Notes under the pieces: generated by a model
What the model was told of the DNA's origin: nothing
The model's input: only the letters and a program-made list of their open reading frames with translations
Databases searched by the model: none
Position numbers and translations under genes: made by a program
Assembly (NCBI GenBank): GCA_023489335.1
Contig: JAMDCP010000012.1
Coordinates: 24,724 to 88,723 of the forward strand
Direction of reading: 5' to 3'
Origin: Deltaproteobacteria bacterium
GTDB taxonomy: Bacteria > SZUA-79 > Acidulodesulfobacterales > Acidulodesulfobacteraceae
DNA: 64,000 nucleotides
In this document: positions 17,542 to 26,017 of the stretch, piece by piece
Layout: every line of letters starts with the position of its first letter
Numbering within the stretch: the stretch's first letter is position 1

Positions 17542-18708
17542 ATGAAAAGATTAAATAACATGGCGTACAATCTGCGTCCGCTTAAACAGATGTCGCACCC
17601 AACCGATCTTATAAAGCAGTTTACCCCAAACTGGTTTACTATGAATATGGGAACGGGCATTCTGTCGCTCATGCTTGCGGCTTTTCCATATCAGGTTGCA
17701 GGGTTGCATCTATTAGCAAAGGGCTTATGGATAATTAACATCGCCTTGTTTATAATTTTTAGCATTCTTTTTATAGGACGCTTTGTGTTTTATTTTAAAT
17801 CCGCAAAAAAGCTATTAAAACATCCCGTGCAATCAATGTTTTTGGGAGCTATACCCATGGGCTTAGCCACTATTATAAACGGGTTTTTAATATTTGCGGG
17901 CTCGCAAATGACACCCATAGCCTTAAATTTATGGTGGTTTGACGCTTTTATTTCTATAATCGTGGGTTTGCTGGTTCCTTTCTACATGTTTACGAATCAA
18001 AAACACAGCATAGAAGATATGACCGCGATATGGCTGCTGCCGATAGTCCCGGCCGAAGTTGCCGCCGCATCGGCAGGTTTCTTAGCTCCGCATGTTGCTC
18101 CAGCTATAGGCAGGTATGTTATTATTCTCGGTTATGCGCTATGGGCATTTTCAGTTCCCCTTGCTTTCGGCATTCTTGTCATATTGTTCTTGCGCCTTGC
18201 ATGGCATAAACTCCCGCATAGGGATATGGCGGTATCTACATGGTTGACATTAGGGCCGATAGGCACGGGCAGTTTAGGTTTGCTTCTTCTTGGAAACGAT
18301 GCGCCTGCGGTATTTACCGGAACAAAACTTTATATTTATGCTAAAACCGCTTATAGTGTCGGACCTATAGGGGGATTAATTATGTGGGGATTCGGCTTTT
18401 GGTGGCTAATAATAGCTATCCTTATGACATTCAGATATATGCAGGAAGACCTGCCTTTTAATATGGGCTGGTGGGGATTTACCTTCCCTCTCGGGGTTTA
18501 TACTTCGGCAACGATTACACTGTTTAGATTAACGGGAATGGAACTTTTTCAGGTAATAGGCGCTATTTTTGTCATCATGCTTGCATTTTTCTGGACTGTG
18601 GTTACCTCTAAAACATTACATGGAATGTGGCACGGCTACTTATTTAAAGCGCCGTGTTTGTCAATCGAAACAGGGCTTCCCGATAAAGATATGAGATGCG
18701 CCGATTAA
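17542..18708 (+). CDS. TDT-family transporter (TehA/Mae1/Ssu1-like)
   Basis: About 388 residues and ten predicted membrane helices. TNWF-type N-terminal residues (FTPNWFTMNMGTGIL) and the repeated GxGTG and FWW features mark the tellurite-resistance/dicarboxylate transporter family. Members are anion channels or proton-coupled carriers for malate, sulfite or tellurite; the substrate cannot be assigned. The start at 17542 is preferred because GAGG lies 5 bases before it; an in-frame ATG at 17518 has no ribosome-binding site. A monocistronic gene facing away from hypC and converging with carbonic anhydrase. Confidence 0.85.
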   Translation: MKRLNNMAYNLRPLKQMSHPTDLIKQFTPNWFTMNMGTGILSLMLAAFPYQVAGLHLLAKGLWIINIALFIIFSILFIGRFVFYFKSAKKLLKHPVQSMFLGAIPMGLATIINGFLIFAGSQMTPIALNLWWFDAFISIIVGLLVPFYMFTNQKHSIEDMTAIWLLPIVPAEVAAASAGFLAPHVAPAIGRYVIILGYALWAFSVPLAFGILVILFLRLAWHKLPHRDMAVSTWLTLGPIGTGSLGLLLLGNDAPAVFTGTKLYIYAKTAYSVGPIGGLIMWGFGFWWLIIAILMTFRYMQEDLPFNMGWWGFTFPLGVYTSATITLFRLTGMELFQVIGAIFVIMLAFFWTVVTSKTLHGMWHGYLFKAPCLSIETGLPDKDMRCAD

Positions 18709-18715
18709 TCAAATT

Positions 18716-19375
18716 CTACGGCAATGCAGGGTAAACAGGTTCATCGATTTTTTCGTAGCAATTTTTATCAAAAGAATAATTATACACCTCGCCTGTTTCT
18801 ATAACATAATGCCATCCGTAGATATTAATTTTTTTGTCCGTTAATTTAGCTTTAATATAAGGATATGAATATAAGTGTTTGATTTGTTCTTTTACATTCT
18901 CCCTTTCGGTCAATAACTCCCTTTCCCTTTCATCGAGGTCGAGATTGTTACCTGCCGCTAAATTTAACACAATTTTTTTAACATCTTTAGCCAATTCCAG
19001 CCATTTTTTTGTATGGGGAATACTTTTTAAATCCTCGTCCGTCATGTATAAAGCTCTGCATCCTCCGCAATTCGAATGTCCGCATACGACGATATTTTTC
19101 ACGGCAAGCATATTTACGGCATATTCTATTGCGGAAGTGGTTGCCAAAAACTCGTTGACGCTCCTGTATAACGGGACTATATTGGCAATATTCCTTACGA
19201 CAAAAAGTTCCCCGGGCAACGACTTCGTGATAAGATTAGGAACGACTCTGGAATCGGAACATCCTATAAAAAGCGTATGCGGATTTTGTCCTGCTCCCAT
19301 TTTTTTAAAAAGCTCACTATATCTTTTATACTCGTTATTATTAAAATTAATTACGCCTTCAAATAAATTATCCAC
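18716..19375 (-). CDS. Beta-class carbonic anhydrase
   Basis: 219 residues, normal for the bacterial beta class. Zinc ligands are C39 (in IGCSDSRV, with D41 and R43 forming the catalytic dyad), H100 and C103 (in VCGHSNCGGC). It interconverts CO2 and bicarbonate in the cytoplasm, supplying bicarbonate for carboxylation and, indirectly, carbamoyl phosphate. It converges with the TDT transporter with 7 bases between stops; a functional link with an anion transporter is possible but unproven. Confidence 0.95.
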   Translation of the reverse strand: MDNLFEGVINFNNNEYKRYSELFKKMGAGQNPHTLFIGCSDSRVVPNLITKSLPGELFVVRNIANIVPLYRSVNEFLATTSAIEYAVNMLAVKNIVVCGHSNCGGCRALYMTDEDLKSIPHTKKWLELAKDVKKIVLNLAAGNNLDLDERERELLTERENVKEQIKHLYSYPYIKAKLTDKKINIYGWHYVIETGEVYNYSFDKNCYEKIDEPVYPALP

Positions 19376-19421
19376 GTTAATTCTCCTTTAAAACTGCTTT
19401 GCACCTTTATAATTTTATAAC

Positions 19422-21725
19422 TTAAAGGCTTTCTTCCACCCTGTTTCTTCCGTTTTCTTTTGCCCTGTATAAGGCATTATCAACCCGCTTAATAAGACTG
19501 CCAATAATGTCTTGCGTATTACCCAAATTATCTTTTTCGCCATATTCTACAACACCGAAACTGCAAGTGAGCCTGTAAATATATTTAAAGATATTTTTTT
19601 CTATTAATCTCCTCAGGCTTTCGGCCTTTGCTTTTGCATAAGCTAAATCGGTTTCCGGCATTAAAATTATAAACTCTTCCCCACCGAATCTTGCGAAAAA
19701 ATCCGTTTCCCTTAAATTATTTTTTACCAGATTGGCAAGCTCTATCAAAACATTATCCCCTATCTGATGCCCGTAACTGTCGTTCATTGCCTTAAAGTGA
19801 TCTATATCGAACATAATTAAAGACAGCGGCCTATTATATCTGAGCGCTAATTTAACATATTCGCCGAGGGATTTTTCTAATTTTCTCCTGTTAAAAATCC
19901 CTGTAAGATGATCCGTTTCGGATAACTCTTGAAAATATAATTTCTCTTTTTCCGATTCTCTTTCCGACAACACCTTGGCGGTTATATCGAAAAATATTGC
20001 GAGCGCAACGAACCGCCCCTGATAAACAATGGTTTGAACATGAAACAATATATATTTTTCTTCACCCTTTTTAGTAAAAGTATGGAAGGTGTATTCAAAA
20101 TAAAATTGTTCTCCTTTAAGCCTTCTTTCTATATTGGCTTTTATAATAGGTTTATCTTTTTCGCCAAATAAATCCCATACATACATGTCGTAGAGTTCTT
20201 TTTCGGGATAACCAAAACACTCTACGGCTGCAGGATTGGCGTAAAGAATCTTAGTGTCGTTAATGAAAACTCCTTCGTTCATACTGTTAACCACGGACAT
20301 AAAAAGTTCCCTGCTCTCTTTTAACCTATTTTCTAATTCTTTCTCTTTAGTTATATCAAAAAGTATGCAATCTATCATATCCTTTCCGTAGTCGTCTTTT
20401 TTCAAGCGGCAGGCAATATAAACATCGATAATCCTGCCCTTTAAAGTTCTTCTTTTCCCTTCGAATTCATATACCCCTTCTTTCATTATGTTTTTAATGA
20501 CATTAGTCCTCTCCCCTCCTTCAACATATAAATCCACGATTTTGGTATTTATTAGCTCTTCTTTGCCGCTTGCTTCAAGGGTTTTCACCATATAATCGTT
20601 TACATCGATAAAATGCCCTTCTTTGTCTATCGTAGCCTGATACACCCCGACAGGCAGAAATTCAACGAGATTATTATATTTAAGATAGGAATCCAGAAGT
20701 TTTTTTTCAAGCGCCTTCCTGCCTGAGATATCCCTTGCTATGCAAACGCCCATCTTAGTTGTTCCGGCATCCAGAATATTATCCACCGCTTCCACCTGTA
20801 TAATTTTTCCGTCCTTTGTAATATGATTGGCTTCATAAGTTAAATGTCCTTTTAAAGCCAATTCCCTAAAATAATTTTTCATCTTGTCATAATCGGCTTT
20901 CGGTATTATATTAATAGGGGAAAGTTTAAGAAACTCATCTTTATCATAGCCAAGCCTTTTAAGCCCTGCCTTGTTTGCATCGATAAATCGCGCGGGAAAA
21001 CCCTCCTTAGAATACTCCATTAAAAAAACTGCATCTCCTATACTATTAAAAAGCATTCTGTATTTCTTCTCGCTCTCTTGTATTCTTAACTCCTTGCTTG
21101 AAATATTAAATATAAATAGCGTTAAAATTATAAAAAATAAGAAGAAACCCGCAATAAAAATTATGTTTAAAATTATATGAAAATATAAGGCATCTTTAAT
21201 CCTGTGTTGGAAACCGGATTCCATTAAAGGAGCATAATTAGGAGCGGTTTTATACATGCTAATGAATAAAGGTTCCATAAACGCCCTTTTTGCCATAATT
21301 TTGTGGTGAATAATAAGGGTGGTAAGAATAGGAACCGTTAAATTTTTCCAATTGTAATAGGCTCTGCTCTCAAAAGGGAGAATGGTTTTCTTTAAATAAG
21401 GAAATTTTTCAAGATTTTTATTGAACTCTTCAAACCTTTTATTCGTGAGAGCTATTGAAGCGCTTAATTTTGAAAGAGATGATTTTAGCCTTTTTTTATC
21501 GTTTTTCCGTGAAAAATGGACCACATCTTGCGCCGAATCTACAGCCAGCCTTATACTATTCGAAAGTTTTATAACCTCTAATTGAATATTATTGTCCGCA
21601 TCCATATCCCTTTCCATTTTTAAAACAACGGAATTATAAATAATTACGAAAATAATACTATATGCGGTCAAAATAATAATGCCGAATAAAAATGTTTTCG
21701 ATTTGATTAACCCGTTAAATCTCAT
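19422..21725 (-). CDS. Membrane-bound PAS-PAS-PAS diguanylate cyclase
   Basis: 767 residues. TM helices near 13-32 and 188-212 enclose a helical periplasmic sensor region; three PAS domains follow (about 220-340, 345-465, 470-590) and a GGDEF domain (about 600-767) with the active-site variant RFGGEEF and the upstream DIDHFKAMNDSYGHQIGD motif. It should make c-di-GMP from two GTP under control of a periplasmic signal. It is one of three GGDEF proteins within about 10 kb. Its own regulation is not visible apart from a hairpin upstream at 21835. Confidence 0.9.
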   Translation of the reverse strand: MRFNGLIKSKTFLFGIIILTAYSIIFVIIYNSVVLKMERDMDADNNIQLEVIKLSNSIRLAVDSAQDVVHFSRKNDKKRLKSSLSKLSASIALTNKRFEEFNKNLEKFPYLKKTILPFESRAYYNWKNLTVPILTTLIIHHKIMAKRAFMEPLFISMYKTAPNYAPLMESGFQHRIKDALYFHIILNIIFIAGFFLFFIILTLFIFNISSKELRIQESEKKYRMLFNSIGDAVFLMEYSKEGFPARFIDANKAGLKRLGYDKDEFLKLSPINIIPKADYDKMKNYFRELALKGHLTYEANHITKDGKIIQVEAVDNILDAGTTKMGVCIARDISGRKALEKKLLDSYLKYNNLVEFLPVGVYQATIDKEGHFIDVNDYMVKTLEASGKEELINTKIVDLYVEGGERTNVIKNIMKEGVYEFEGKRRTLKGRIIDVYIACRLKKDDYGKDMIDCILFDITKEKELENRLKESRELFMSVVNSMNEGVFINDTKILYANPAAVECFGYPEKELYDMYVWDLFGEKDKPIIKANIERRLKGEQFYFEYTFHTFTKKGEEKYILFHVQTIVYQGRFVALAIFFDITAKVLSERESEKEKLYFQELSETDHLTGIFNRRKLEKSLGEYVKLALRYNRPLSLIMFDIDHFKAMNDSYGHQIGDNVLIELANLVKNNLRETDFFARFGGEEFIILMPETDLAYAKAKAESLRRLIEKNIFKYIYRLTCSFGVVEYGEKDNLGNTQDIIGSLIKRVDNALYRAKENGRNRVEESL

Positions 21726-21834
21726 TGCAAAATCCTGTTAAAATTAGAGCCTATTTTGAATTTTACCGACAAATATATCCCGGTTCATATTTCTTTTTAA
21801 GAGGGGGGTAATATTAAAAAATAAGAAATAAAAT

Positions 21835-21855
21835 AAGGCGGTTCTCCCGCCTTAA
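21835..21855 (-). terminator. Hairpin with T-rich tail
   Basis: Minus-strand AAGGCGG-gagaa-CCGCCTT is followed by a T-rich run (about 21833 down to 21815). It could end a minus-strand transcript arriving from the Xre region. The gap 21856-22003 holds nothing else I can recognise. Confidence 0.4.
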
Positions 21856-22003
21856 ATTCTAAAAAATATGGTTTTTGAAGCAACACAGAATTATCTAAAA
21901 CCTCAACATTAAGCCCGTCCCCTCTAATGATTAAGTTATTTTATTATAAAATACCGATATTGTCAACGCATATTTTTATAAAAGAATAAAGGAATATTAA
22001 TTA

Positions 22004-22033
22004 TTGACTTAAAATAAGAGAATATAGTATTAT
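22004..22033 (+). promoter_or_regulatory. Predicted promoter of tRNA-Ala
   Basis: TTGACT (22004-22009), 18-base spacer and TATTAT (22028-22033); the tRNA 5' end is 25 bases further on. Confidence 0.5.
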
Positions 22034-22057
22034 TATAGCATAACATAAAATGCAAAA

Positions 22058-22133
22058 GGGGCTGTAGCTCAGTTGGCAGAGCGCTTGCATGGCATGCAAG
22101 AGGTCGTCGGTTCGACCCCGATCAGCTCCACCA
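22058..22133 (+). tRNA. tRNA-Ala (anticodon GGC)
   Basis: Full cloverleaf: the acceptor stem GGGGCTG/CAGCTCC contains the G3-U70 pair that defines alanine identity. The anticodon stem CTTGC/GCAAG encloses the loop with GGC, the discriminator is A and CCA is encoded. The sequence after CCA matches the trailer of tRNA-Gly(GCC). Confidence 0.97.
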
Positions 22134-22180
22134 TTAAAAACCGCAGTAAATAAGCCGTTCCACCAACTTTCTCTTTCCCC
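22134..22180 (+). repeat. tRNA-trailer repeat, copy 2 (after tRNA-Ala)
   Basis: This begins directly after the CCA with TTAAAAACCGCAGTAAATAA, followed by GCCGTTCC and a pyrimidine-rich CTTTCTCTTTCC. It differs by only a few bases over the first ~28 positions from the trailer of tRNA-Gly(GCC) on the other strand. Confidence 0.7.
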
Positions 22181-22247
22181 ATTAAAGCGTCACCGGGTAA
22201 AAATTGGCCTCCCGTATTATTAACGCCACCGGATTAAACCATTAATT

Positions 22248-22392
22248 TTATAATTTTTCCAAATCGGCCTTTAATGTTGTTTTTTCGTCTCGTTTAAATT
22301 GCTTGTTGAAAGATTCTATTAAAAACTCCGATAATGTTTTTACCGCATTTACCGCAAGTTTAGCATGGTGTTTTTCGGGTTTTTGCCGCCAT
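22248..22392 (-). pseudogene. Possible frameshifted small ORF behind the Xre gene
   Basis: An ATG one base after the Xre stop opens a frame that stops early. If one A is removed from the A5 run near 22380-22384, it continues to a TAA at 22248 and gives about 47 charged, helical residues (for example HHAKLAVNAVKTLSEF). The position suggests a second gene of a small operon, broken or carrying a homopolymer error. I do not recognise the family. Confidence 0.35.
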
Positions 22393-22393
22393 G

Positions 22394-22696
22394 TTATCCT
22401 TTGCGTTTTTTTATTTTAGTAAAATCAAATCTAACGTCGTATCCCATAGCCGCGGCATAATCCATTAAAGTAGATATATTAGGCATAATCTTCGAACCGG
22501 TGCTTTCAAGCCTCGAGATATTGCTTTTAGTCGTGTTCATCTTTCTGGCTATTTCTTCCTGCGTAAGCCCTTCGGCAAGCCTTATCCTTACTAGTTTGGC
22601 TTTAATATCGTAAAGCGGCTTAAGCCTATCGTATTCTTTCTTTACTTCCTGGTCTTTTAATGCCTTAATTTTAAATTCTTTAAATGTTGGTCTCAT
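22394..22696 (-). CDS. Xre-family HTH antitoxin-type regulator
   Basis: 100 residues. A helical N-terminal segment (FKEFKIKALKDQEVKKEYD) typical of HigA-type antitoxins precedes a helix-turn-helix (about 38-90) with LTQEEIARKMNTTKSNISRLE. AGGAGG lies 7 bases before the ATG. Such proteins normally neutralise and autoregulate with a RelE/HigB toxin encoded just upstream, but I see no toxin frame upstream and only a broken small frame downstream. It may be an orphan antitoxin or stand-alone repressor. Confidence 0.82.
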   Translation of the reverse strand: MRPTFKEFKIKALKDQEVKKEYDRLKPLYDIKAKLVRIRLAEGLTQEEIARKMNTTKSNISRLESTGSKIMPNISTLMDYAAAMGYDVRFDFTKIKKRKG

Positions 22697-22787
22697 GTTA
22701 TTACCTCCTTCATTCTTTTCAAAGCTAAATCTATGAAAACAAATACTTTGAGGTAGTTTTAGAAGCAGGCTTAAAATTGACTGTGCC

Positions 22788-23378
22788 CTATTTTGTGTAA
22801 ATTAAATTATTCCTTCTGTTCCACATGCGCCAAAATACCCTTATCGCCCCGTTTATTTCCGCCCTATCGGTTATGTAGGTAGCATTGTTGTCCTGATTCT
22901 GCGAGGAACCGCAGTTGCCGTTCCAGCAGGATGCGCCTTCGGCTGAGGGGGACCAGTTGGCGGAACCCTCCCTGAAAACTACGCCCGGTATGATAAATAT
23001 CTTATCGTGCATGATATTCCAGAACCCCTTGTCGTCTTTAGCCTTTATATGCATGTTCCTTACATTCTCAAGCATTCGCGTTACATCGGTTCTGTCCCTT
23101 ATCTGTTTATCGTCCCTGTATATGTATATGCTGACTCCCCTGCCTGCAAGGTAGAGGAGTTCTCTTGCTATTGTCTTATCTGTAAAGGAATACATAGCTA
23201 TATAAAGCCTCTTAACCCTTAACGCCTTTTTAAGCCAGTGAATATCGATGCGCTGCAAATTGGACTGCGGGGAATAATATGTTGCGGAATAAGCCGCGGA
23301 TGTTTTGGACGCAATTAATTGGATAGAGATAAAGAGTTGTAAAATAAGAACTATAATAAATAATTTTTTTATTTTCAT
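22788..23378 (-). CDS. Exported phospholipase D-superfamily (Nuc-like) protein, degenerate HKD motif
   Basis: 196 residues with a signal peptide (hydrophobic to about residue 26, cut near SAAYS). It has the single-HKD architecture of the Nuc endonuclease family: HDKIFIIPG followed by GSANWSP. In HxKx4D the Asp position is Pro here, while His, Lys and the downstream GS are kept. The protein probably acts in the periplasm or outside the cell on nucleic acid or phosphodiesters, but the missing Asp makes activity uncertain. A C-rich patch (CWNGNCGSS) follows the motif. Confidence 0.8.
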   Translation of the reverse strand: MKIKKLFIIVLILQLFISIQLIASKTSAAYSATYYSPQSNLQRIDIHWLKKALRVKRLYIAMYSFTDKTIARELLYLAGRGVSIYIYRDDKQIRDRTDVTRMLENVRNMHIKAKDDKGFWNIMHDKIFIIPGVVFREGSANWSPSAEGASCWNGNCGSSQNQDNNATYITDRAEINGAIRVFWRMWNRRNNLIYTK

Positions 23379-23469
23379 AAATATTCCTTTTACTCTTCGT
23401 CGTCTGCGCAGTCATATATCCTAACAGCTCGCCTGTGATTAATTTGTGTAAAAATTAAGGTTTGGTATA

Positions 23470-24846
23470 TTAAAAACCTATTTCCTCTCCGTAATCCGGC
23501 ATATAAACATTAAACCCTTTTTCCACGAGTTTGCTTTTATAAACTTTCATAACATCCTCGTCGCCATGAATCAGGCATACCTTTTGGGGCTTGACCTTTA
23601 CGGCCGTTATCCATTCCATAAGCTCATTCTGGTCCGCATGCGACGAAAAGCCGTTTATTGTATAAATCTGCGCATTTACCTTAAATCTTTCGCCCAAAAT
23701 ATTTACTTCTTTTTCTTTCTCGACTATAAGCCTTCCCAAAGTTCCTTTAGCCTGATAGCCGACAAATATGACGGCATTTTCTTTTTTCCAGATATTATGC
23801 TTCAGGTGATGAAGAATCCTGCCGCCGTGAAGCATTCCGCTTCCGGCAATAATAATAGCCCTTCCGGGTACATTATTGATTTGTTTAGATTCTTCGATAT
23901 CTCTTACGATATTTAAATACGGAAAGTCGAAAGGATCGCCTTTTTTAAAAAGCGGAATTTTATCCTCTTTAAAATAAGAGAGATTTTGAACAAATATATC
24001 GGTTACACTTAAAGCAAGCGGCGAATCTAAAAACACCTTGCATGACGGAAGAAGACCCTGTTCGTAAAATTCCCTGAGCATATAAAGTATATCCTGCGCC
24101 CTCTCCGTAGCATAGCTGGGAATCAATACATTACCGTTGTTTTTAAGCGTGTCCGTGATTGCCGCCAAAAATTCTTCTTTAGATTCCTGAAAACTTCTGT
24201 GATTTCTGTCTCCGTAAGTCGTTTCGGTGTACACTATATCTGCTTCGTCGGGATATTCAAAATTTTTGACTATCGGTTTTTCCTTGTTTCCTAAATCGCC
24301 TGAAAAGATAACCGAACTATCGCCCCTCTTTATTTTTACGAAAGATGAACCCAGGATATGCCCTGCGTCGCGAATTTCCACAACAAAACCGTTTTTTAAA
24401 TCATAAGGCTTATCATATTCTAAAACAGGGTTAAAAAAATCGAACGAGTTTAAAACATCCGATTCATCATATAAAAGTTCCGGCTTTTTTTCGTTTTTCC
24501 TTAAAGATTTTTTTAATTCATATTTATAATTTTCGAACATTATCTTTCCTGTGTCTAAAAGCAAAACCTTGGAAAGTTGATATGTCGGTTTAGTGCATAG
24601 AATTTGCCCTTTAAATCCGCTTTTTACCAAAAAAGGAATTCTGCCGCAATGGTCTATATGGGCATGGGTGAGTATTAAATAATCAACCTTTTTAGGATCG
24701 AAGCCGAGTTCATAATTTTTATCCTCAAAATCTCTTTCCTGAAACAGCCCGCAATCCACCATTATATTTATACCGTCTTTATCGTCCGTTAGCAGATGGC
24801 AGCTTCCTGTAACATTTTTTGCGGCTCCAAAGGATTTTATAATCAT
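23470..24846 (-). CDS. Beta-CASP metallo-beta-lactamase ribonuclease (CPSF/RNase J-like)
   Basis: 458 residues. The MBL part has LTHAHIDHCGR (zinc-binding HxHxDH), DAGHILGSS and FSGDLGN; the beta-CASP part has TTYGDRNH and SYATERAQ, and the C-terminus has ITAVKVKPQKVCLIHGDEDVM and the FSSHADQ motif C. The family processes or degrades RNA with a two-zinc active site in the cytoplasm. Monocistronic as far as can be seen, 59 bases downstream of the outer-membrane protein gene. Confidence 0.92.
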   Translation of the reverse strand: MIIKSFGAAKNVTGSCHLLTDDKDGINIMVDCGLFQERDFEDKNYELGFDPKKVDYLILTHAHIDHCGRIPFLVKSGFKGQILCTKPTYQLSKVLLLDTGKIMFENYKYELKKSLRKNEKKPELLYDESDVLNSFDFFNPVLEYDKPYDLKNGFVVEIRDAGHILGSSFVKIKRGDSSVIFSGDLGNKEKPIVKNFEYPDEADIVYTETTYGDRNHRSFQESKEEFLAAITDTLKNNGNVLIPSYATERAQDILYMLREFYEQGLLPSCKVFLDSPLALSVTDIFVQNLSYFKEDKIPLFKKGDPFDFPYLNIVRDIEESKQINNVPGRAIIIAGSGMLHGGRILHHLKHNIWKKENAVIFVGYQAKGTLGRLIVEKEKEVNILGERFKVNAQIYTINGFSSHADQNELMEWITAVKVKPQKVCLIHGDEDVMKVYKSKLVEKGFNVYMPDYGEEIGF

Positions 24847-24905
24847 TTTTATAATAAAAGCCCTTTTATAATAAACCCTTTATTTATTTATACTCAAAAT
24901 AACAA

Positions 24906-25751
24906 CTAAAATCTCAGCCTTAAACCAACCTCAGGACCGTCAAAAGCTAAACTTCCATCGACATTATTTGTGTTAACATGAACCTTGTCGTACACATAAT
25001 CCGCAAAAACCGACAGGGGTCCGACCGCCTTATAGTTTACACCTGCATTTATATGATAATAATAGCCTTTCGAACCAATTGTGAATCCCTGAAATTTTCC
25101 TACTAATGATATATCGTTAAGCGGAGAAATTTTTATTCTTCCTCCGATAATAGGTATCGGTAAATTCACATTTTTTGATTCGAAAATGGATTGGGAAGGG
25201 GCATCAAGCTCGGCTTTAGCCGTGATAACATTAACGCCAACCCCGAGCCCGATTTCGGCATACCTATTTATAGAGAAATTATGGGTGTAAAACAGTTTAT
25301 AACTATATAAGTCTAATTTTGATGTTATGGGAGTGCTGGCGGTATAAGTTTGTCCGTTAAAATAAACGGTTTGGGATAAAATTTTCGAGCCGCTATAAAC
25401 ATATGGGACATAAGTGAAAGAAATCCTATTGTCGTATAATATTAAAAATGCGGCTTTAAACATCGGTTCGGTCTTAGTTGTTTGAAGTCCTATATCCGAA
25501 GGTGTTATGTTTGTCGGAACAAGCCCGCTTGCCGAATTTCCAACCGCTACATGCCCCGAAAGATTTTGGAAATAGGCTCCGCCCTTTACCTCGGCGCCGA
25601 GCACACCAGAGGCATAAGCCTTAGGCATATTTAAGGATAAGAAGGATGCTAAAAGCAAGCCGGCAAAAGCGCTAAATTTAATAGATGAACAGAATAATTT
25701 TAGAAATTTATTGTTGTTAAAGGTTCTTTGAACACTTGATAACATAGACAT
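24906..25751 (-). CDS. Outer-membrane beta-barrel protein (OmpW/OprF-like size)
   Basis: 281 residues. A long N-terminal signal region ends in the AYASG cleavage site (about residue 48). The mature part alternates hydrophobic and polar residues in short strands, is rich in Tyr, Gly and Asn, and ends in LRLRF, the C-terminal Phe signature that the BAM complex recognises. The eight-strand size fits an OmpW-type barrel, but no specific family motif was recognised. It is divergent from the GAF-GGDEF-EAL gene. Confidence 0.75.
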   Translation of the reverse strand: MSMLSSVQRTFNNNKFLKLFCSSIKFSAFAGLLLASFLSLNMPKAYASGVLGAEVKGGAYFQNLSGHVAVGNSASGLVPTNITPSDIGLQTTKTEPMFKAAFLILYDNRISFTYVPYVYSGSKILSQTVYFNGQTYTASTPITSKLDLYSYKLFYTHNFSINRYAEIGLGVGVNVITAKAELDAPSQSIFESKNVNLPIPIIGGRIKISPLNDISLVGKFQGFTIGSKGYYYHINAGVNYKAVGPLSVFADYVYDKVHVNTNNVDGSLAFDGPEVGLRLRF

Positions 25752-25919
25752 AATAAATACCTCCTATTTATTAGCTTATTAGCCATCGTTCATTTATTTT
25801 ATTTATATATTTATATTGCGAATATAGACTGCCTTTTTTAGCTTTTTTATTTTTATTTTACCTTATTATTGTTATTATTTATTTTAAAACTTGTCAAGGT
25901 ATTTTTCTTGCTTTTTTTC

Positions 25920-25947
25920 TTGCTTTCAATAATGTATAAAATATAAT
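25920..25947 (+). promoter_or_regulatory. Predicted promoter of the GGDEF-EAL gene
   Basis: TTGCTT (25920-25925), 16-base spacer and a perfect TATAAT (25942-25947), about 70 bases before the start codon at 26018. The start has a G-run (GGGGGGG) in the ribosome-binding position. Confidence 0.5.
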
Positions 25948-26017
25948 ATAATTTTTGCATATTTAACGGGTCTTTTTTGTCCAAACAAATTTACATAACG
26001 GGGGGGTCCATGTTTTA

